This document shows, piece after piece, positions 17,777-29,584 of a DNA stretch of 64,000 bases. Location of the stretch: positions 1-64,000 of the forward strand of contig NZ_JADEYC010000032.1 in assembly GCF_015209505.1 (NCBI RefSeq), given 5' to 3'. Below the pieces are notes generated by a model. The model searched no databases. It was not told where the DNA came from and saw only the letters and a program-made list of their open reading frames with translations. How positions within the stretch are numbered: the first letter of the stretch is position 1; every line of letters begins with the position of its first letter. This DNA is from Saccharopolyspora montiporae. Its GTDB lineage: Bacteria; Actinomycetota; Actinomycetes; Mycobacteriales; Pseudonocardiaceae. A program made the translations under genes and the position numbers.

Positions 17777-18180
17777 GTCGAGTCCTCCTCGTCGCAGGTC
17801 GCCGTGCAGTGTGGCAGGCCCGTCCCGGCGCGGGGGCGGGGCTCGGCCGACCAGCGCAGCGGCGCGGAACGGCTGCTGGACCGATCGGCTCTGGAACTTG
17901 CCGCGGGCGGTCCGATAGACCGGTATGCGCGCGCCCGCGAGGTGGCTGTCGGGGCCACGGGCGCGCGGTCACCGGTCGCGGGGGCCGGTGTCCGCCGGTC
18001 GGGAGGGATCCGGCCGCGGGAACGTCCTCGGCGCGTTCGGGGCGCGCCGAGGACGCCCGAACCGCGAGGCCTAGGCGGTGGAACCGGGAAACCGGGAAAT
18101 TCTGCCGGTGTCGGCCGGGGTTGCCCGCTGGTTATCGTCCGATCTTGAGCGACCTCATCCGACATCCACGGAGGAACGCC
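17777..18180. other. 404-base divergent gap between PH operon and trypsin gene
   Basis: This gap separates the start of the PH-domain operon (minus strand) from the secreted protease gene (plus strand). I see no credible gene. It contains a strong hairpin at 18024-18054, described separately. GGAGG stands just before the protease ATG at 18181. No clear -10/-35 pair could be picked by eye. Confidence 0.6.
18024..18054. repeat. perfect 12-bp inverted repeat in a divergent promoter region
   Basis: GTCCTCGGCGCG at 18024-18035 pairs exactly with 18043-18054 across a 7-base loop. It lies between two divergently transcribed genes, so it ends no annotated gene. It may be an insulating terminator, an unannotated small-RNA end, or a regulator site. 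Confidence 0.55.
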
Positions 18181-18969
18181 ATGCCCGCTGCACGTGCTTC
18201 CGCCCGGTTCGCGGCTCTGGCCGCGGCCGGCCTCGCCGCGCTGGCCACCGCCACCGCCGCGCACGCCCAGGCTCCGCAGGACGAGCCCGATCCGCTGATC
18301 ATCGGCGGTGAGGACGCGGAGATCGCCGATCACCCGTTCACCGTCGCGCTGACCGACCCCGGCGGCAGCCAGTTCTGCGGCGGGTCGCTCGTGGCGCCGG
18401 ACAAGGTGCTCACCGCCGCGCACTGCACCGAGGGCGAGCAGCCCGCCGGGATCCAGGTGGTCAGCGGGCGCACCGAGATGAGCTCGCAGGAGGGCACGGT
18501 CTCCGAGGTCACCGACATCTGGTCGCACCCGGAGTACGGCGGGGGATCGATGGCCTTCGACGTCTCGGTGCTCACCCTCGCCGAGCCGGTGTCCGAGACC
18601 CCGGTGGAACTGGCCGCCCCGGACGACCCCGGGTACGCGCCGGACACCGACGCCACCATCCTCGGCTGGGGAACCACCAGCGAAGGCGGGCAGACCTCCG
18701 ACCACCTGCAGAAGGCCGTGGTGCCGGTCAACGCGGACGAGGCCTGCAGCGCCGCCTATCCCGAGTACACGCCGGACGGCATGGTCTGCGCGGGTTACCC
18801 GGAGGGCGGCACGGACGCCTGCCAGGGCGACTCCGGCGGACCGATGGTGGTGGACAACCGGATCATCGGCGTCACCTCGTTCGGCAACGGCTGCGCCCGT
18901 CCGGACAACCCCGGGGTGTACGCGCGGGTCGGTTCGTACTACGACGAGCTGCAGGCGCAGATCGGCTGA
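18181..18969 (+). CDS. secreted trypsin-like serine protease (S1A)
   Basis: A 262-residue protein. Residues 1-30 form a Sec signal peptide ending near AHAQA, followed by a short propeptide and the mature start IIGGEDA. The catalytic triad is H81 (TAAHC), D127 (AFDVSVL) and S218 (CQGDSGGP). An Asp six residues before the serine (D212) predicts cleavage after Arg/Lys. Six cysteines fit the usual disulfides. The residues before IIGG are Asp-Pro-Leu, with no basic residue, so it would not be activated by ordinary tryptic cleavage. ATG 18181 is preceded by GGAGG. Confidence 0.93.
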   Translation: MPAARASARFAALAAAGLAALATATAAHAQAPQDEPDPLIIGGEDAEIADHPFTVALTDPGGSQFCGGSLVAPDKVLTAAHCTEGEQPAGIQVVSGRTEMSSQEGTVSEVTDIWSHPEYGGGSMAFDVSVLTLAEPVSETPVELAAPDDPGYAPDTDATILGWGTTSEGGQTSDHLQKAVVPVNADEACSAAYPEYTPDGMVCAGYPEGGTDACQGDSGGPMVVDNRIIGVTSFGNGCARPDNPGVYARVGSYYDELQAQIG

Positions 18970-18978
18970 CCCCGCCGG

Positions 18979-19007
18979 ACCGGGCCGGGTTCAGCTCCCG
19001 GCCCGGT
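18979..19007. terminator. bidirectional hairpin, trypsin / lysoplasmalogenase
   Basis: A perfect 11-bp stem, ACCGGGCCGGG at 18979-18989 with its complement at 18997-19007, and a 7-base loop. It lies between convergent genes and overlaps the last codons of the minus-strand gene, whose stop is at 18991-18993. Confidence 0.75.
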
Positions 19008-19620
19008 CGTGCCGGTGCAGCCCGTCGTGGATGAGCCACTGGGCCAGCGTGTAGCTGAGCATCACCCCGCCGTCGGCGGCCTGCGACCAGCGCTCGCCGA
19101 GCACGAACCGGTCCAGCGCCAGCAGCGTGTCCGAGAGAGCGAAGGTCAGCGCCCCGCCGAGGATCCGGCCCGATCCCGGGCCGCGCACCCCTGTCGCCGC
19201 GACGGCCATCGCCCCGATGAGCAGCGCGTACCCGTGCACCGGTGCGCGCAGCTCACCTGCGTGCCTGCCCAGTACCGCGCCGGTGGCGGCGGTGGCCGCG
19301 GCGATCGGCAGCGCGTGCGCGGGCCGCGGACGCCCGCCGCGCGCGGCGAACCCCGCGGTGTAGGCGAGGTGGGCCGCGGAGAACGAACCCAGCCCGACCA
19401 GGAACGACCGGTCGTCCGAGCGCAGCAGGGCCACATCACCGGCCCAGGAGCCGGCCAGGCCCAACGCCGGTGCCAGGCTGCGCGGCGGTACCGCCACCGC
19501 CAGCGCGGGCATCAGTGCGGTCTTGCTCACCTGCCTGCGGCGGGTCCGCCGCAGCAGCGCCAGCGCGACATCGGTGCCCGCCGCGGCCGCGTAGGCCAGC
19601 GTTCGTCCTCGTGCTCGCAC
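18991..19620 (-). CDS. lysoplasmalogenase (YhhN/TMEM86 family)
   Basis: A 209-residue integral membrane protein of about eight hydrophobic helices, matching the YhhN family. Conserved pieces are TALMPALA near the N-terminus, GDVALL, FLVGLGSFSAAHLAYTAGF and the C-terminal FALSDTLLALDRF followed by MLSYTLAQWLI. The family hydrolyses the vinyl-ether bond of lysoplasmalogens or related ether lipids. GTG 19620 follows AAGGAG with good spacing. It lies upstream of and convergent with the protease gene. Confidence 0.87.
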   Translation of the reverse strand: MRARGRTLAYAAAAGTDVALALLRRTRRRQVSKTALMPALAVAVPPRSLAPALGLAGSWAGDVALLRSDDRSFLVGLGSFSAAHLAYTAGFAARGGRPRPAHALPIAAATAATGAVLGRHAGELRAPVHGYALLIGAMAVAATGVRGPGSGRILGGALTFALSDTLLALDRFVLGERWSQAADGGVMLSYTLAQWLIHDGLHRHDRAGS

Positions 19621-19694
19621 CCCGTCTCCTTCCGGATCGGCCCGCGGGTCCGGGAGCGCGGGCCGCGCCAGTCTCGCCGAGGACTCCGCGCTTG

Positions 19695-22850
<3,156 letters not shown>

Positions 22851-22926
22851 GCCGCCATGGTCACACCTGACCGAGGGGCGAGCCCGGGCACGAGCCGGGT
22901 CGAGCCGATCCACTGCGGATCTGCGG

Positions 22927-23505
22927 TCAGCGCTGCTTGTGCCGCTGGTAGTAGCGGGCCACCCGGGCCCGGTTGCCGCAGATCTCGGCCGAGCACCACC
23001 TGCGGCGCGGGTTGGTGGGCAGGAACAGCATCACGCAGGGTTCGGAGTAGCACTCCCGGATGGTGGTCACCGCCGGATCGCTGAGCAGTTCGGCGGCGGC
23101 CTCGGCGAAGCGCGCCGCCAGGCGCTGCCCGGGAGTGCCGCTGCGCACCGGTGCGGCGGTGACGGCGCCGCGGGTCCAGCGAGCCTCCTGGATGGCCGGA
23201 GCCGCCCGCTGGGCGTCGTTGAGCGCGCGCAGCGCGGAGGCGGGTGGACGTCGGCCGTGCCGGACGGGTTCCAGCGCTGCGTTGACCGCGTCCCGGATGT
23301 CGTGCAGGTCGGCGACATCGCGTTCGGTGAGCCGGTTGGCCTCGCCGCGGCCGAGCACGCCGATCCGGTCGGGTTGGGCCGCCAGCCACACGCCCGCGTC
23401 GGCGGCGTTCTCCAGCAGGTCGTGCACCCCGTCCGGGCACAGCGGGCGGGTGTTGGTGAGGTCGACGGCGAGCGGTTCGCCGATCAGCCGCGGACTGGTG
23501 CTCAA
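22927..23505 (-). CDS. ABATE / CGNR zinc-finger domain protein
   Basis: A 192-residue putative regulator. The N-terminal ABATE domain (GEPLAVDLTNT to ERDVADLHDIRDAVNAAL) is followed by a C-terminal zinc finger of the CGNR type: PRRRWCSAEICGNRARVARYY, with Cys-x4-Cys-Gly-Asn-Arg and an upstream Cys at ECYSEPC. Proteins of this family are thought to bind DNA and sense stress-related ligands, but targets are not established. It lies 76 bases upstream of ileS on the same strand and could be co-transcribed. Confidence 0.9.
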   Translation of the reverse strand: MSTSPRLIGEPLAVDLTNTRPLCPDGVHDLLENAADAGVWLAAQPDRIGVLGRGEANRLTERDVADLHDIRDAVNAALEPVRHGRRPPASALRALNDAQRAAPAIQEARWTRGAVTAAPVRSGTPGQRLAARFAEAAAELLSDPAVTTIRECYSEPCVMLFLPTNPRRRWCSAEICGNRARVARYYQRHKQR

Positions 23506-23746
23506 CGGATCGGCCTCCTGGTGCGCGGGTCGGGTGCCGCCACCCGGCGCCGTGTGCGGTGGGTGGCGACGTCCCGGCGGCCTGACCTAATGCTAACCGC
23601 ATCGACCGATGCGTTACAGCGGTTCCGGCCCGTGCTGCTGGCGAACTCCGCCACTGGGCCGATCGGCGCAATCCGAACGTGAAAGTATTTCGTTTTGGCT
23701 CGGGGCTGGCTAGCGTCCGCGGTTGCGCTCGACGGAAAGGTTCGCC

Positions 23747-26728
23747 ATGCCCCGAAGGAAGCCGTCCCGCAGGATCCGGGCCGTGGCCGTGCTCGGCACC
23801 GCGGCCGTGCTCGGATCCGCGCTCATCGCACCGGTTTCAGCCGCCCAGGCGCCGGTTCCGCCCGTCCCGGCGGACCTGGCCGAGCTGGCCGAACCGTCCG
23901 CTCCGGAGGCGCCGCCCGCTCCGGGTGCCGGTCCCGCCGAGCCGCCCGCTCCGGAGATCGCACCGTCCGCCGAGCCCGAGCCACCCGCACCCGCGCCGGA
24001 CTACTGCGGCGACCAGTGCGACCACATCCTGCCGCCGGGGCAGAACGGCAACGCCACGTTCGCCGACCTCATCGCGCACATGGTGATCGGCACCCGCCCG
24101 GCGCACTCGGACGATCAGCTCGACCAGTACGACCGGCTGGCCACCGGGTACTCCGAGCTGACCAGCGACACCGTCGAGGAGTTCTTCAACGACAACTCGT
24201 TCGGCGTCGAGCCGGACGACGTCGAGCGCACCTACCGGCCGCGCGAGGACGTCACCGTCGTGCGGGACAAGACCGCGGGCATCCCGCACATCTACGGCGA
24301 CACCCGCTCCGGCACCACGTTCGGCGCCGGGTTCACCACCGCCGAGGACAAGCTGTTCCTCATGGACGCGCTGCGCCGCGCGGGCCGCGGGGCGGTGACG
24401 CCGTTCGCGGGCGGCGCCGAGGGGAACCGGGAGCTGGAGCAGCAGTTCTTCGAGGTCTCGCCGTACACCGAGCAGGAGCTGCAGCAGCAGATCGACGCCG
24501 TGGCCGCCCAGGGCGAGCGCGGCGAGCAGGCGCTGGCCGATGCGCAGTCCTATGTGGACGGGATCAACAGCTATGTCGAGCAGGCGCACGAGGGCCGGTA
24601 CTTCCCCGGTGAGTACGTGGCCACCGGGCACGTCGACCCGCTCACCAACGCGGGCAACATCGAGCCGTTCAAGCTGACCGACCTCGTGGTGCTCGCCTCC
24701 CTGGTGGGTGCGCAATTCGGCGGCGGTGGCGGCGGCGAGGTGGAGAACGCCGTGGCCCGCATGGAGCTGCACGAGCGGTTCGGCCCGCAGCGCGGCGAAC
24801 AGGTCTGGCGCACCTTCCGCGCGGAGAACGATCCGGAAGCCGTGTCCACGTTGCACGACGGGCAGCGCTTCGACTACGGCACCACCCCGGAGAACCCGCG
24901 GGGCGCCGCCATGCCCGACCCGGATTCGGTGGTCGAGCAGCAGAAGGTCTTCGACGAGACCGGGTCCGCGGTCGAGGGTGCCGAACCCGAGCAGCGGCCC
25001 GCCGCCGAGCCCGCGCCGCCGGTGGACCCCGAGGATCCGGCCGAACACCTGCGCGGCATGTTCGACGACGGCGTGGTGCCGGGCGGGATGGGTGAGCCGC
25101 GCGGGATGTCCAACGCGCTCGTGGTGTCCGGGGAGCACACCGACAGCGGCAATCCGATCGCGGCGTTCGGTCCGCAGACCGGCTACTTCTCCCCGCAGCT
25201 GCTGACCCTGCAGGAACTTCAGGGGCCCGGCATCTCGTCCAAGGGGGCCTCGTTCGCCGGGCTGAGCTTCTACACGCTGCTCGGCCGCGGGCAGGACTAC
25301 TCGTGGAGCGCGACGACCTCGGCGCAGGACATCATCGACACCTACGCCGTCGAGCTGTGCGAACCGGGCGGTGGGGAGCCCACGACGGAGTCGGACCACT
25401 TCGTGTTCCGCGGCGAGTGCGTGCCGTTCCAGAGCGTGGAGCGCAAGAACGAATGGGAGCCCAACCTCGGCGACGACACCCCGCACGGGTCCTACCGGCT
25501 GGTGTCGCTGCGTACCCCGTACGGGCCGGTGACGCATCGGGCCACAGTGGACGGAAAGCCCGTCGCCTACACCGAGGCGCGGTCCACCTTCCAGCACGAG
25601 GTCGACTCGATCATCGGGTTCCAGCAGTTCAACGACCCGGACGCGATCACCTCGGCGCAGGACTTCCAGCGCGCTGCCGAGGACATCAACTACACGTTCA
25701 ACTGGTTCTACGTCGACGCCGACGACACCGGGTACTTCAACTCGGGCGCCAACGTGCAGCGCAACCCCGAGGTGGATCCGAGCATGCCGATCGAATCCGA
25801 CCCCGAGTACGAGTGGGCGGATTGGAATCCGGCCGACAACACCGCCGCGCTGACCCCGTTCGAGGAGCACCCGAACTCGATCAACCAGGACTACTACACT
25901 AGCTGGAACAACAAGCAGGCCCCGGGAACGGCCGGTGCCGGTGCGGAGAAGGGCGCCGTGCAGCGCGGCGATCTGCTGGACCGCCGGGTCGCCGAGCTCG
26001 TCGAGCGCGGGGACGTGGACCGGGGCGCGCTGACCAGGGCGATGGCCGAGGCCGGGGTGACCGATCTGCGCGCGGAACGGGTGCTGCCCGACCTGTTGCG
26101 GCTCATCGACAGCGCTCCGGTGCGCGATCCGGAGCTGGCCGAGCGGGTGGAGCAGCTGCGCGCGTGGCTGGCCGACGGCGGCCGCCGGGTGGAGACCGAG
26201 CAGGGCAGCCGGGAATACGAGCATGCCGAGGCGATCGAGCTGCTCGACGCGTGGTGGCCGCTGCTGGTGCGCGCCCAGTTCGAACCGGCGTTGGGCGAGG
26301 ACGCCTACCGGGCGCTGACCGATGTGCTGCAGATCAACGAGTCCCCATCCGGGTGGCAGAACGGCGAGCCCGGGCTGCAGGTGGGGGAGGAGCACCAGGG
26401 CTCGGCCTTCCAGTACGGCTGGTTCGGCCAGGTGTCCAAGGACCTCCGCGGTGTGCTCGGCGAGGAGGTTCCGGGCGGCTTCCCGACCGGGATGTGCGGG
26501 CAGGGCGACCCGGGCGAGTGCCGCGACGTGTTGCTGCAGACCCTGCAGCAGGCCGCGGAGACGCCGGCGGAGGAGACCTACCCGGGCGATGAGACGTGCG
26601 CCGCGGGGGACCAGTGGTGCGCCGACGCGCTGGTGCAGACCGAGATCGGCGGCGTCTCCCAGGAGCCGACCGGCTGGCAGAACCGGCCGACCTACCAGCA
26701 GATCGTGGAGTTCCCGCGCCGCCGCTGA
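23747..26728 (+). CDS. secreted penicillin acylase family Ntn-hydrolase
   Basis: A 993-residue precursor. Residues 1-33 are a signal peptide ending VSAAQA, followed by a Pro/Ala/Glu-rich linker to about residue 85. The alpha part contains VRDKTAGIPHIYGDT and AGFTTAEDKLFLMDALRR, typical of the family. Autocatalytic cleavage is predicted before S455 in RGMSNALVVSG, giving a beta chain of about 539 residues. A second Pro/Glu-rich insert lies near residues 400-445. The family hydrolyses beta-lactam side chains, acyl-homoserine lactones or other N-acyl amides; the substrate here cannot be read from sequence. GGAAAGG precedes ATG 23747. Confidence 0.92.
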   Translation: MPRRKPSRRIRAVAVLGTAAVLGSALIAPVSAAQAPVPPVPADLAELAEPSAPEAPPAPGAGPAEPPAPEIAPSAEPEPPAPAPDYCGDQCDHILPPGQNGNATFADLIAHMVIGTRPAHSDDQLDQYDRLATGYSELTSDTVEEFFNDNSFGVEPDDVERTYRPREDVTVVRDKTAGIPHIYGDTRSGTTFGAGFTTAEDKLFLMDALRRAGRGAVTPFAGGAEGNRELEQQFFEVSPYTEQELQQQIDAVAAQGERGEQALADAQSYVDGINSYVEQAHEGRYFPGEYVATGHVDPLTNAGNIEPFKLTDLVVLASLVGAQFGGGGGGEVENAVARMELHERFGPQRGEQVWRTFRAENDPEAVSTLHDGQRFDYGTTPENPRGAAMPDPDSVVEQQKVFDETGSAVEGAEPEQRPAAEPAPPVDPEDPAEHLRGMFDDGVVPGGMGEPRGMSNALVVSGEHTDSGNPIAAFGPQTGYFSPQLLTLQELQGPGISSKGASFAGLSFYTLLGRGQDYSWSATTSAQDIIDTYAVELCEPGGGEPTTESDHFVFRGECVPFQSVERKNEWEPNLGDDTPHGSYRLVSLRTPYGPVTHRATVDGKPVAYTEARSTFQHEVDSIIGFQQFNDPDAITSAQDFQRAAEDINYTFNWFYVDADDTGYFNSGANVQRNPEVDPSMPIESDPEYEWADWNPADNTAALTPFEEHPNSINQDYYTSWNNKQAPGTAGAGAEKGAVQRGDLLDRRVAELVERGDVDRGALTRAMAEAGVTDLRAERVLPDLLRLIDSAPVRDPELAERVEQLRAWLADGGRRVETEQGSREYEHAEAIELLDAWWPLLVRAQFEPALGEDAYRALTDVLQINESPSGWQNGEPGLQVGEEHQGSAFQYGWFGQVSKDLRGVLGEEVPGGFPTGMCGQGDPGECRDVLLQTLQQAAETPAEETYPGDETCAAGDQWCADALVQTEIGGVSQEPTGWQNRPTYQQIVEFPRRR

Positions 26729-27240
26729 GCGGAGCGGGCCGGGCCCGGGTGCAGTCCTCGTGTGGACGGCGCCCGGGCCCGGCCGCGTTGTAGGGGCCGG
26801 GGCCCGCGGCGCCGTCCGGCGGGCGGGGCCCCTGCGGGACGCCGCTGACCCGCGACTGCGCGGCGCAGCGGGGCGTGGGATCCGCCTTCGTGTGAGTTCT
26901 CGCACGCCGCCGCGCCGGTGCCGGGTCCGCATCCGCCTACTGACCAGGCATCTCCCTCCGGGGAGGGTGTGTCGGAATGATCGGGCCGGGATCTTACGGT
27001 GACCACGTGCGGTCATCCTGACGCTGCTCCGGATGGGGAATTTTGTGGATTGTCCGGATGATCCGAAGGTACGGACTGTTCACGGTGTGCCGATCAGGAG
27101 TGGTTCAGCAACCCTTTACGGTCAAGAAAGGCGCACTTGCGCTGCGATGCGTAGTATTGAACCCTCCTGTCGATACCGGCATATCACCCATACGGGTACC
27201 CTATAGCTCGAAAAACCGGCGGGACGGCGAGTTACGGATC
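26729..27240. other. 512-base gap after penicillin acylase gene
   Basis: The first part holds a strong hairpin at 26737-26784. From about 26,990 the sequence becomes noticeably more AT-rich (GGGGAATTTTGTGGATTG, CCCTATAGCTCGAAAAA), which suggests a promoter region for the membrane acyltransferase at 27241. I could not fix a convincing -35/-10 pair with correct spacing. No credible gene is seen. Confidence 0.6.
26737..26784 (+). terminator. long-stem hairpin after penicillin acylase gene
   Basis: GGCCGGGCCCGGG at 26737-26749 is perfectly complementary to 26772-26784 (13 bp) across a 22-base loop, 8 bases after the stop codon. There is no T-tract. Position and strength fit a transcription terminator. 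Confidence 0.65.
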
Positions 27241-28569
27241 ATGAGCATTACAGGATCACCCAGTGAAGACCGCGCCGCGGTTGTGAGCGAGAAGGTGGCC
27301 GGCGAGGCCGAGCCCGCCGATCAGAAATCCGCTCAGCAGAAACCGCTCGGGGCCGGCGACGCGAAGACGCAACAGAAAAAACCTGACAAGGGCAAAGCCA
27401 GGCTGCTCGGTGTCGATGTCGCGCGATCCGTGGCGATCCTCGGCATGTTCGCCGCGCACGTCGGGCCGACCGAGTACGACCACCCCGACTCGTGGGCCTT
27501 CCTGCCGTTCCACGGCAGGGCCGCGGTGCTGTTCGCGGTACTGGCCGGCATCTCGATCGCGATGATGTCCGGCAGCACGGCCCCCGCGGTCGGCAAGGGC
27601 TGGCGCAAGGCGCTGGTGCGGATCGGCAGCCGCGCGCTGCTCATGCTCGCCCTGGGTGTGGTGATGAACCTCGTGTTCATCGTCCCGGTATGGATCATCC
27701 TCACCTACTACGGCGGCTTCTTCCTGCTGTCGTTGCCGTTCCTGCGATTGCGGGCCGGAGCGCTCGCGGTGCTGGCCGGTGTGGCGATCATCGGGATGCC
27801 GCTGGCGTCCTGGCTGGTGCGCAGCATCTACTTCCCGAAGTCGCTGATGGAGACGCCGCTCAACGATCTCGGCGCCGAGCAGCTGAACTCGTGGGCCGGG
27901 GCGGGCGAGTTCGTCACGACCCTGATGCTCACCGGCGTGTTCCCCGCCTTCATCTGGATCGGGTACGTGTTCGCGGGCATGGCCCTCGGACGCATGGACC
28001 TGACTTCGGAGGTCGTGGCCAAGTGGCTGACGATCGGCGGAGCGGCGCTGGCCGTGGTGGCCTACGGCACCTCCTGGCTGGCCCTGAACGCGTGGGGCGG
28101 CGCCGAGCGCCTGTACGCGAGCCTGCAGCCCTACGCCGACGCCGACGGTGTCCCGGTGGACGAGTTCCTGCACCTGAGCCTGTTCAAGGTGCACGGCACC
28201 CCGCCCACCGACACGCCCGCGTGGCTGCTGCTGGCCAATGCGCACACCGGGACCCCGTTCGACGGTGCGGGCAGCGTCGGGCTCTCGCTGCTGATCATCG
28301 GCGGCAGCCTGATGCTGCAGCGGGTGGGCACGCGGGTGCTCAAGCCGCTCGGCGCGGTGGGCGCGATCTCGCTGACCTGCTACGTCGGCCACCTGGTGAT
28401 GATGCAGCTGCTCTGGGGCGGTGAGCCGAACTACACCGCGCTCAACGCGTTCTGGTTCATCGTGGGCAGCCTGCTGTTCGCGGTGGTCTGGCAGCGCTGG
28501 TACGGGCAGGGGCCGCTGGAGAAGCTGGTGGCCAAGATTTCGTCCTCGGCCACCCGCGCGGTGCGCTGA
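27241..28569 (+). CDS. multi-pass membrane acyltransferase-like protein (DUF418/DUF1624 type)
   Basis: A 442-residue protein. The first 55 residues are hydrophilic and charged; then RLLGVDVARSVAILGMFAAHVG starts the membrane region, with about nine or ten hydrophobic helices to the end. This opening, with the FHGRAAVLFAVLAGIS segment, is typical of the heparan-alpha-glucosaminide N-acetyltransferase-like/DUF418 group, thought to move acyl groups across the membrane onto cell-envelope sugars. ATG 27241. It stands alone, with convergent YdcF-like gene downstream. The substrate is unknown. Confidence 0.78.
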   Translation: MSITGSPSEDRAAVVSEKVAGEAEPADQKSAQQKPLGAGDAKTQQKKPDKGKARLLGVDVARSVAILGMFAAHVGPTEYDHPDSWAFLPFHGRAAVLFAVLAGISIAMMSGSTAPAVGKGWRKALVRIGSRALLMLALGVVMNLVFIVPVWIILTYYGGFFLLSLPFLRLRAGALAVLAGVAIIGMPLASWLVRSIYFPKSLMETPLNDLGAEQLNSWAGAGEFVTTLMLTGVFPAFIWIGYVFAGMALGRMDLTSEVVAKWLTIGGAALAVVAYGTSWLALNAWGGAERLYASLQPYADADGVPVDEFLHLSLFKVHGTPPTDTPAWLLLANAHTGTPFDGAGSVGLSLLIIGGSLMLQRVGTRVLKPLGAVGAISLTCYVGHLVMMQLLWGGEPNYTALNAFWFIVGSLLFAVVWQRWYGQGPLEKLVAKISSSATRAVR

Positions 28570-28584
28570 GGTCGTCCGCGAGCC

Positions 28585-28624
28585 ACGAGCCCCGGGGCGG
28601 TACCGGCCGCCCCGGGGTTCTCGT
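28585..28624. terminator. bidirectional hairpin, acyltransferase / YdcF-like gene
   Basis: CCCCGGGGCGG at 28590-28600 pairs with 28607-28617 (11 bp), extended by an outer ACGAG/CTCGT stem at 28585-28589 and 28620-28624. It sits between two convergent stop codons. Confidence 0.75.
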
Positions 28625-28626
28625 GT

Positions 28627-29319
28627 TCACTCCGGGAGCAGCCGCCGGGTGTACCCGGCGGTGACGAGCCGGGCGAACGCGCGCTGCACCGGTTCCGGCA
28701 CGTCCTGCTCGACCGCGAACCCGCGGCGGGCGTAGCTGGTGATCCGCTGGGTGTCGCCGACCAGCATGCTGATCACCCGCTCGGCGTCCCCGACGGCCTG
28801 CACGTGCTCGTCCAGCGTCTGCGGCTGAGCCGTGCAGCCGAATTCCACCTCCGGCCAGAGCTTGCGGGCCGTGGCGAGGGCTCGCCGCTGCTGGTACGGC
28901 TTGCTGACCAGCAGCGCCGATCCGACGTGCACCCCGCGCTCGCGCAGCAGATCCCGGGTCAGCGCGATGTTCTCCCCGGTGTTGCGCGCGTCCGGCTCCA
29001 GCAGGATCGCCTCGTCCGGGATCCCGTTGTCCAGCGCGATCTCCCGGTAGTGCACCGCCTCACCTCGCGGGAACCGCTCCAGGCTCGTCGGTGCGTTCGC
29101 GCCGGTGAACACGATGAGGTCGAACAGCCCCCGCGCGTACAGCTGCGCGGCGTGCACCGGGACCCCGGGATCGTGGCTGCCGAGCCCGATCGCGACGTCG
29201 ACCGGCTTCGGCTCGTGGTCGAGCCGGTGGTACTCCCACAGCGTCTGGACGTCGGCCCGCAGCTGCTGCGGCACCGGGCCGGGCGAGCCCGCTCCCGGGT
29301 GCGAATCCGTGACGATCAT
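28627..29319 (-). CDS. ElyC/SanA/YdcF family protein (DUF218)
   Basis: A 230-residue protein of the DUF218 fold. IGLGSHDPGVPVHAAQLYARGLFDLIVFTGA, then YREIALDNGIPDEAILLEPDARNTGENIALTRDLL and ALLVSKPYQQRRALATARK are the conserved blocks. No membrane segment is present, as in cytoplasmic YdcF rather than SanA. YdcF binds S-adenosylmethionine in E. coli, but its reaction is unknown. ATG 29319 is chosen; a leader reading further upstream is not conserved-looking. Divergent from the rifamycin phosphotransferase gene, separated by a terminator. Confidence 0.85.
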   Translation of the reverse strand: MIVTDSHPGAGSPGPVPQQLRADVQTLWEYHRLDHEPKPVDVAIGLGSHDPGVPVHAAQLYARGLFDLIVFTGANAPTSLERFPRGEAVHYREIALDNGIPDEAILLEPDARNTGENIALTRDLLRERGVHVGSALLVSKPYQQRRALATARKLWPEVEFGCTAQPQTLDEHVQAVGDAERVISMLVGDTQRITSYARRGFAVEQDVPEPVQRAFARLVTAGYTRRLLPE

Positions 29320-29454
29320 CCGCGAAGTCTCCCGCTCCGCCCCGGCACGACGCACCCGCCACATCCCCGGACGGAGTGACGGCCGCCTCCGGTGCTCCGG
29401 GCCTCGGAGCTGCGGATCATCGCGGGCCCGGACGTGCGCAGGGGATCGGAGACG

Positions 29455-29489
29455 AAAAAGGGCAGGAGCTGCACGCTTCCTGCCTTTTT
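29455..29489. terminator. Rho-independent terminator isolating the rifamycin-resistance promoter
   Basis: AAAAAGGGCAGGAG at 29455-29468 pairs with CTTCCTGCCTTTTT at 29476-29489 across 7 bases, with A- and T-tracts on both sides, so it can stop transcription in both directions. It lies between divergent genes, just upstream of the rifamycin-associated element. It therefore seems to shield that promoter from read-through, in either direction, rather than to end an annotated gene. Confidence 0.8.
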
Positions 29490-29507
29490 CAACGTATAGC
29501 ACGGGCA

Positions 29508-29526
29508 CGGGCTTGTGGCAAGACCC
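29508..29526 (+). promoter_or_regulatory. rifamycin-associated element (RAE)
   Basis: CGGGCTTGTGGCAAGACCC matches the published 19-bp RAE, GGGGCTTGCGGCAAGGCCC, at 16 of 19 positions, keeps its inverted-repeat character (GGGCTTG/CAAG-CCC) and stands 58 bases before the start of a rifamycin phosphotransferase gene. RAEs precede rifamycin-inactivating and helR-type genes in actinomycetes and are needed for induction by rifamycins. The consensus was recalled, not searched. Confidence 0.85.
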
Positions 29527-29584
29527 CGGCCTTGGCGCAGAATTCCCCGGTCATCGCCGGAACCGGCTCTTGGGGAAGCAGCGA

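Noticed and set aside
22851..22926. T-box leader upstream of ileS
   Set aside because: The gap to the previous gene is only 76 bases, too short for the stems and antisequestrator of an actinobacterial T-box, and no T-box sequence is evident.
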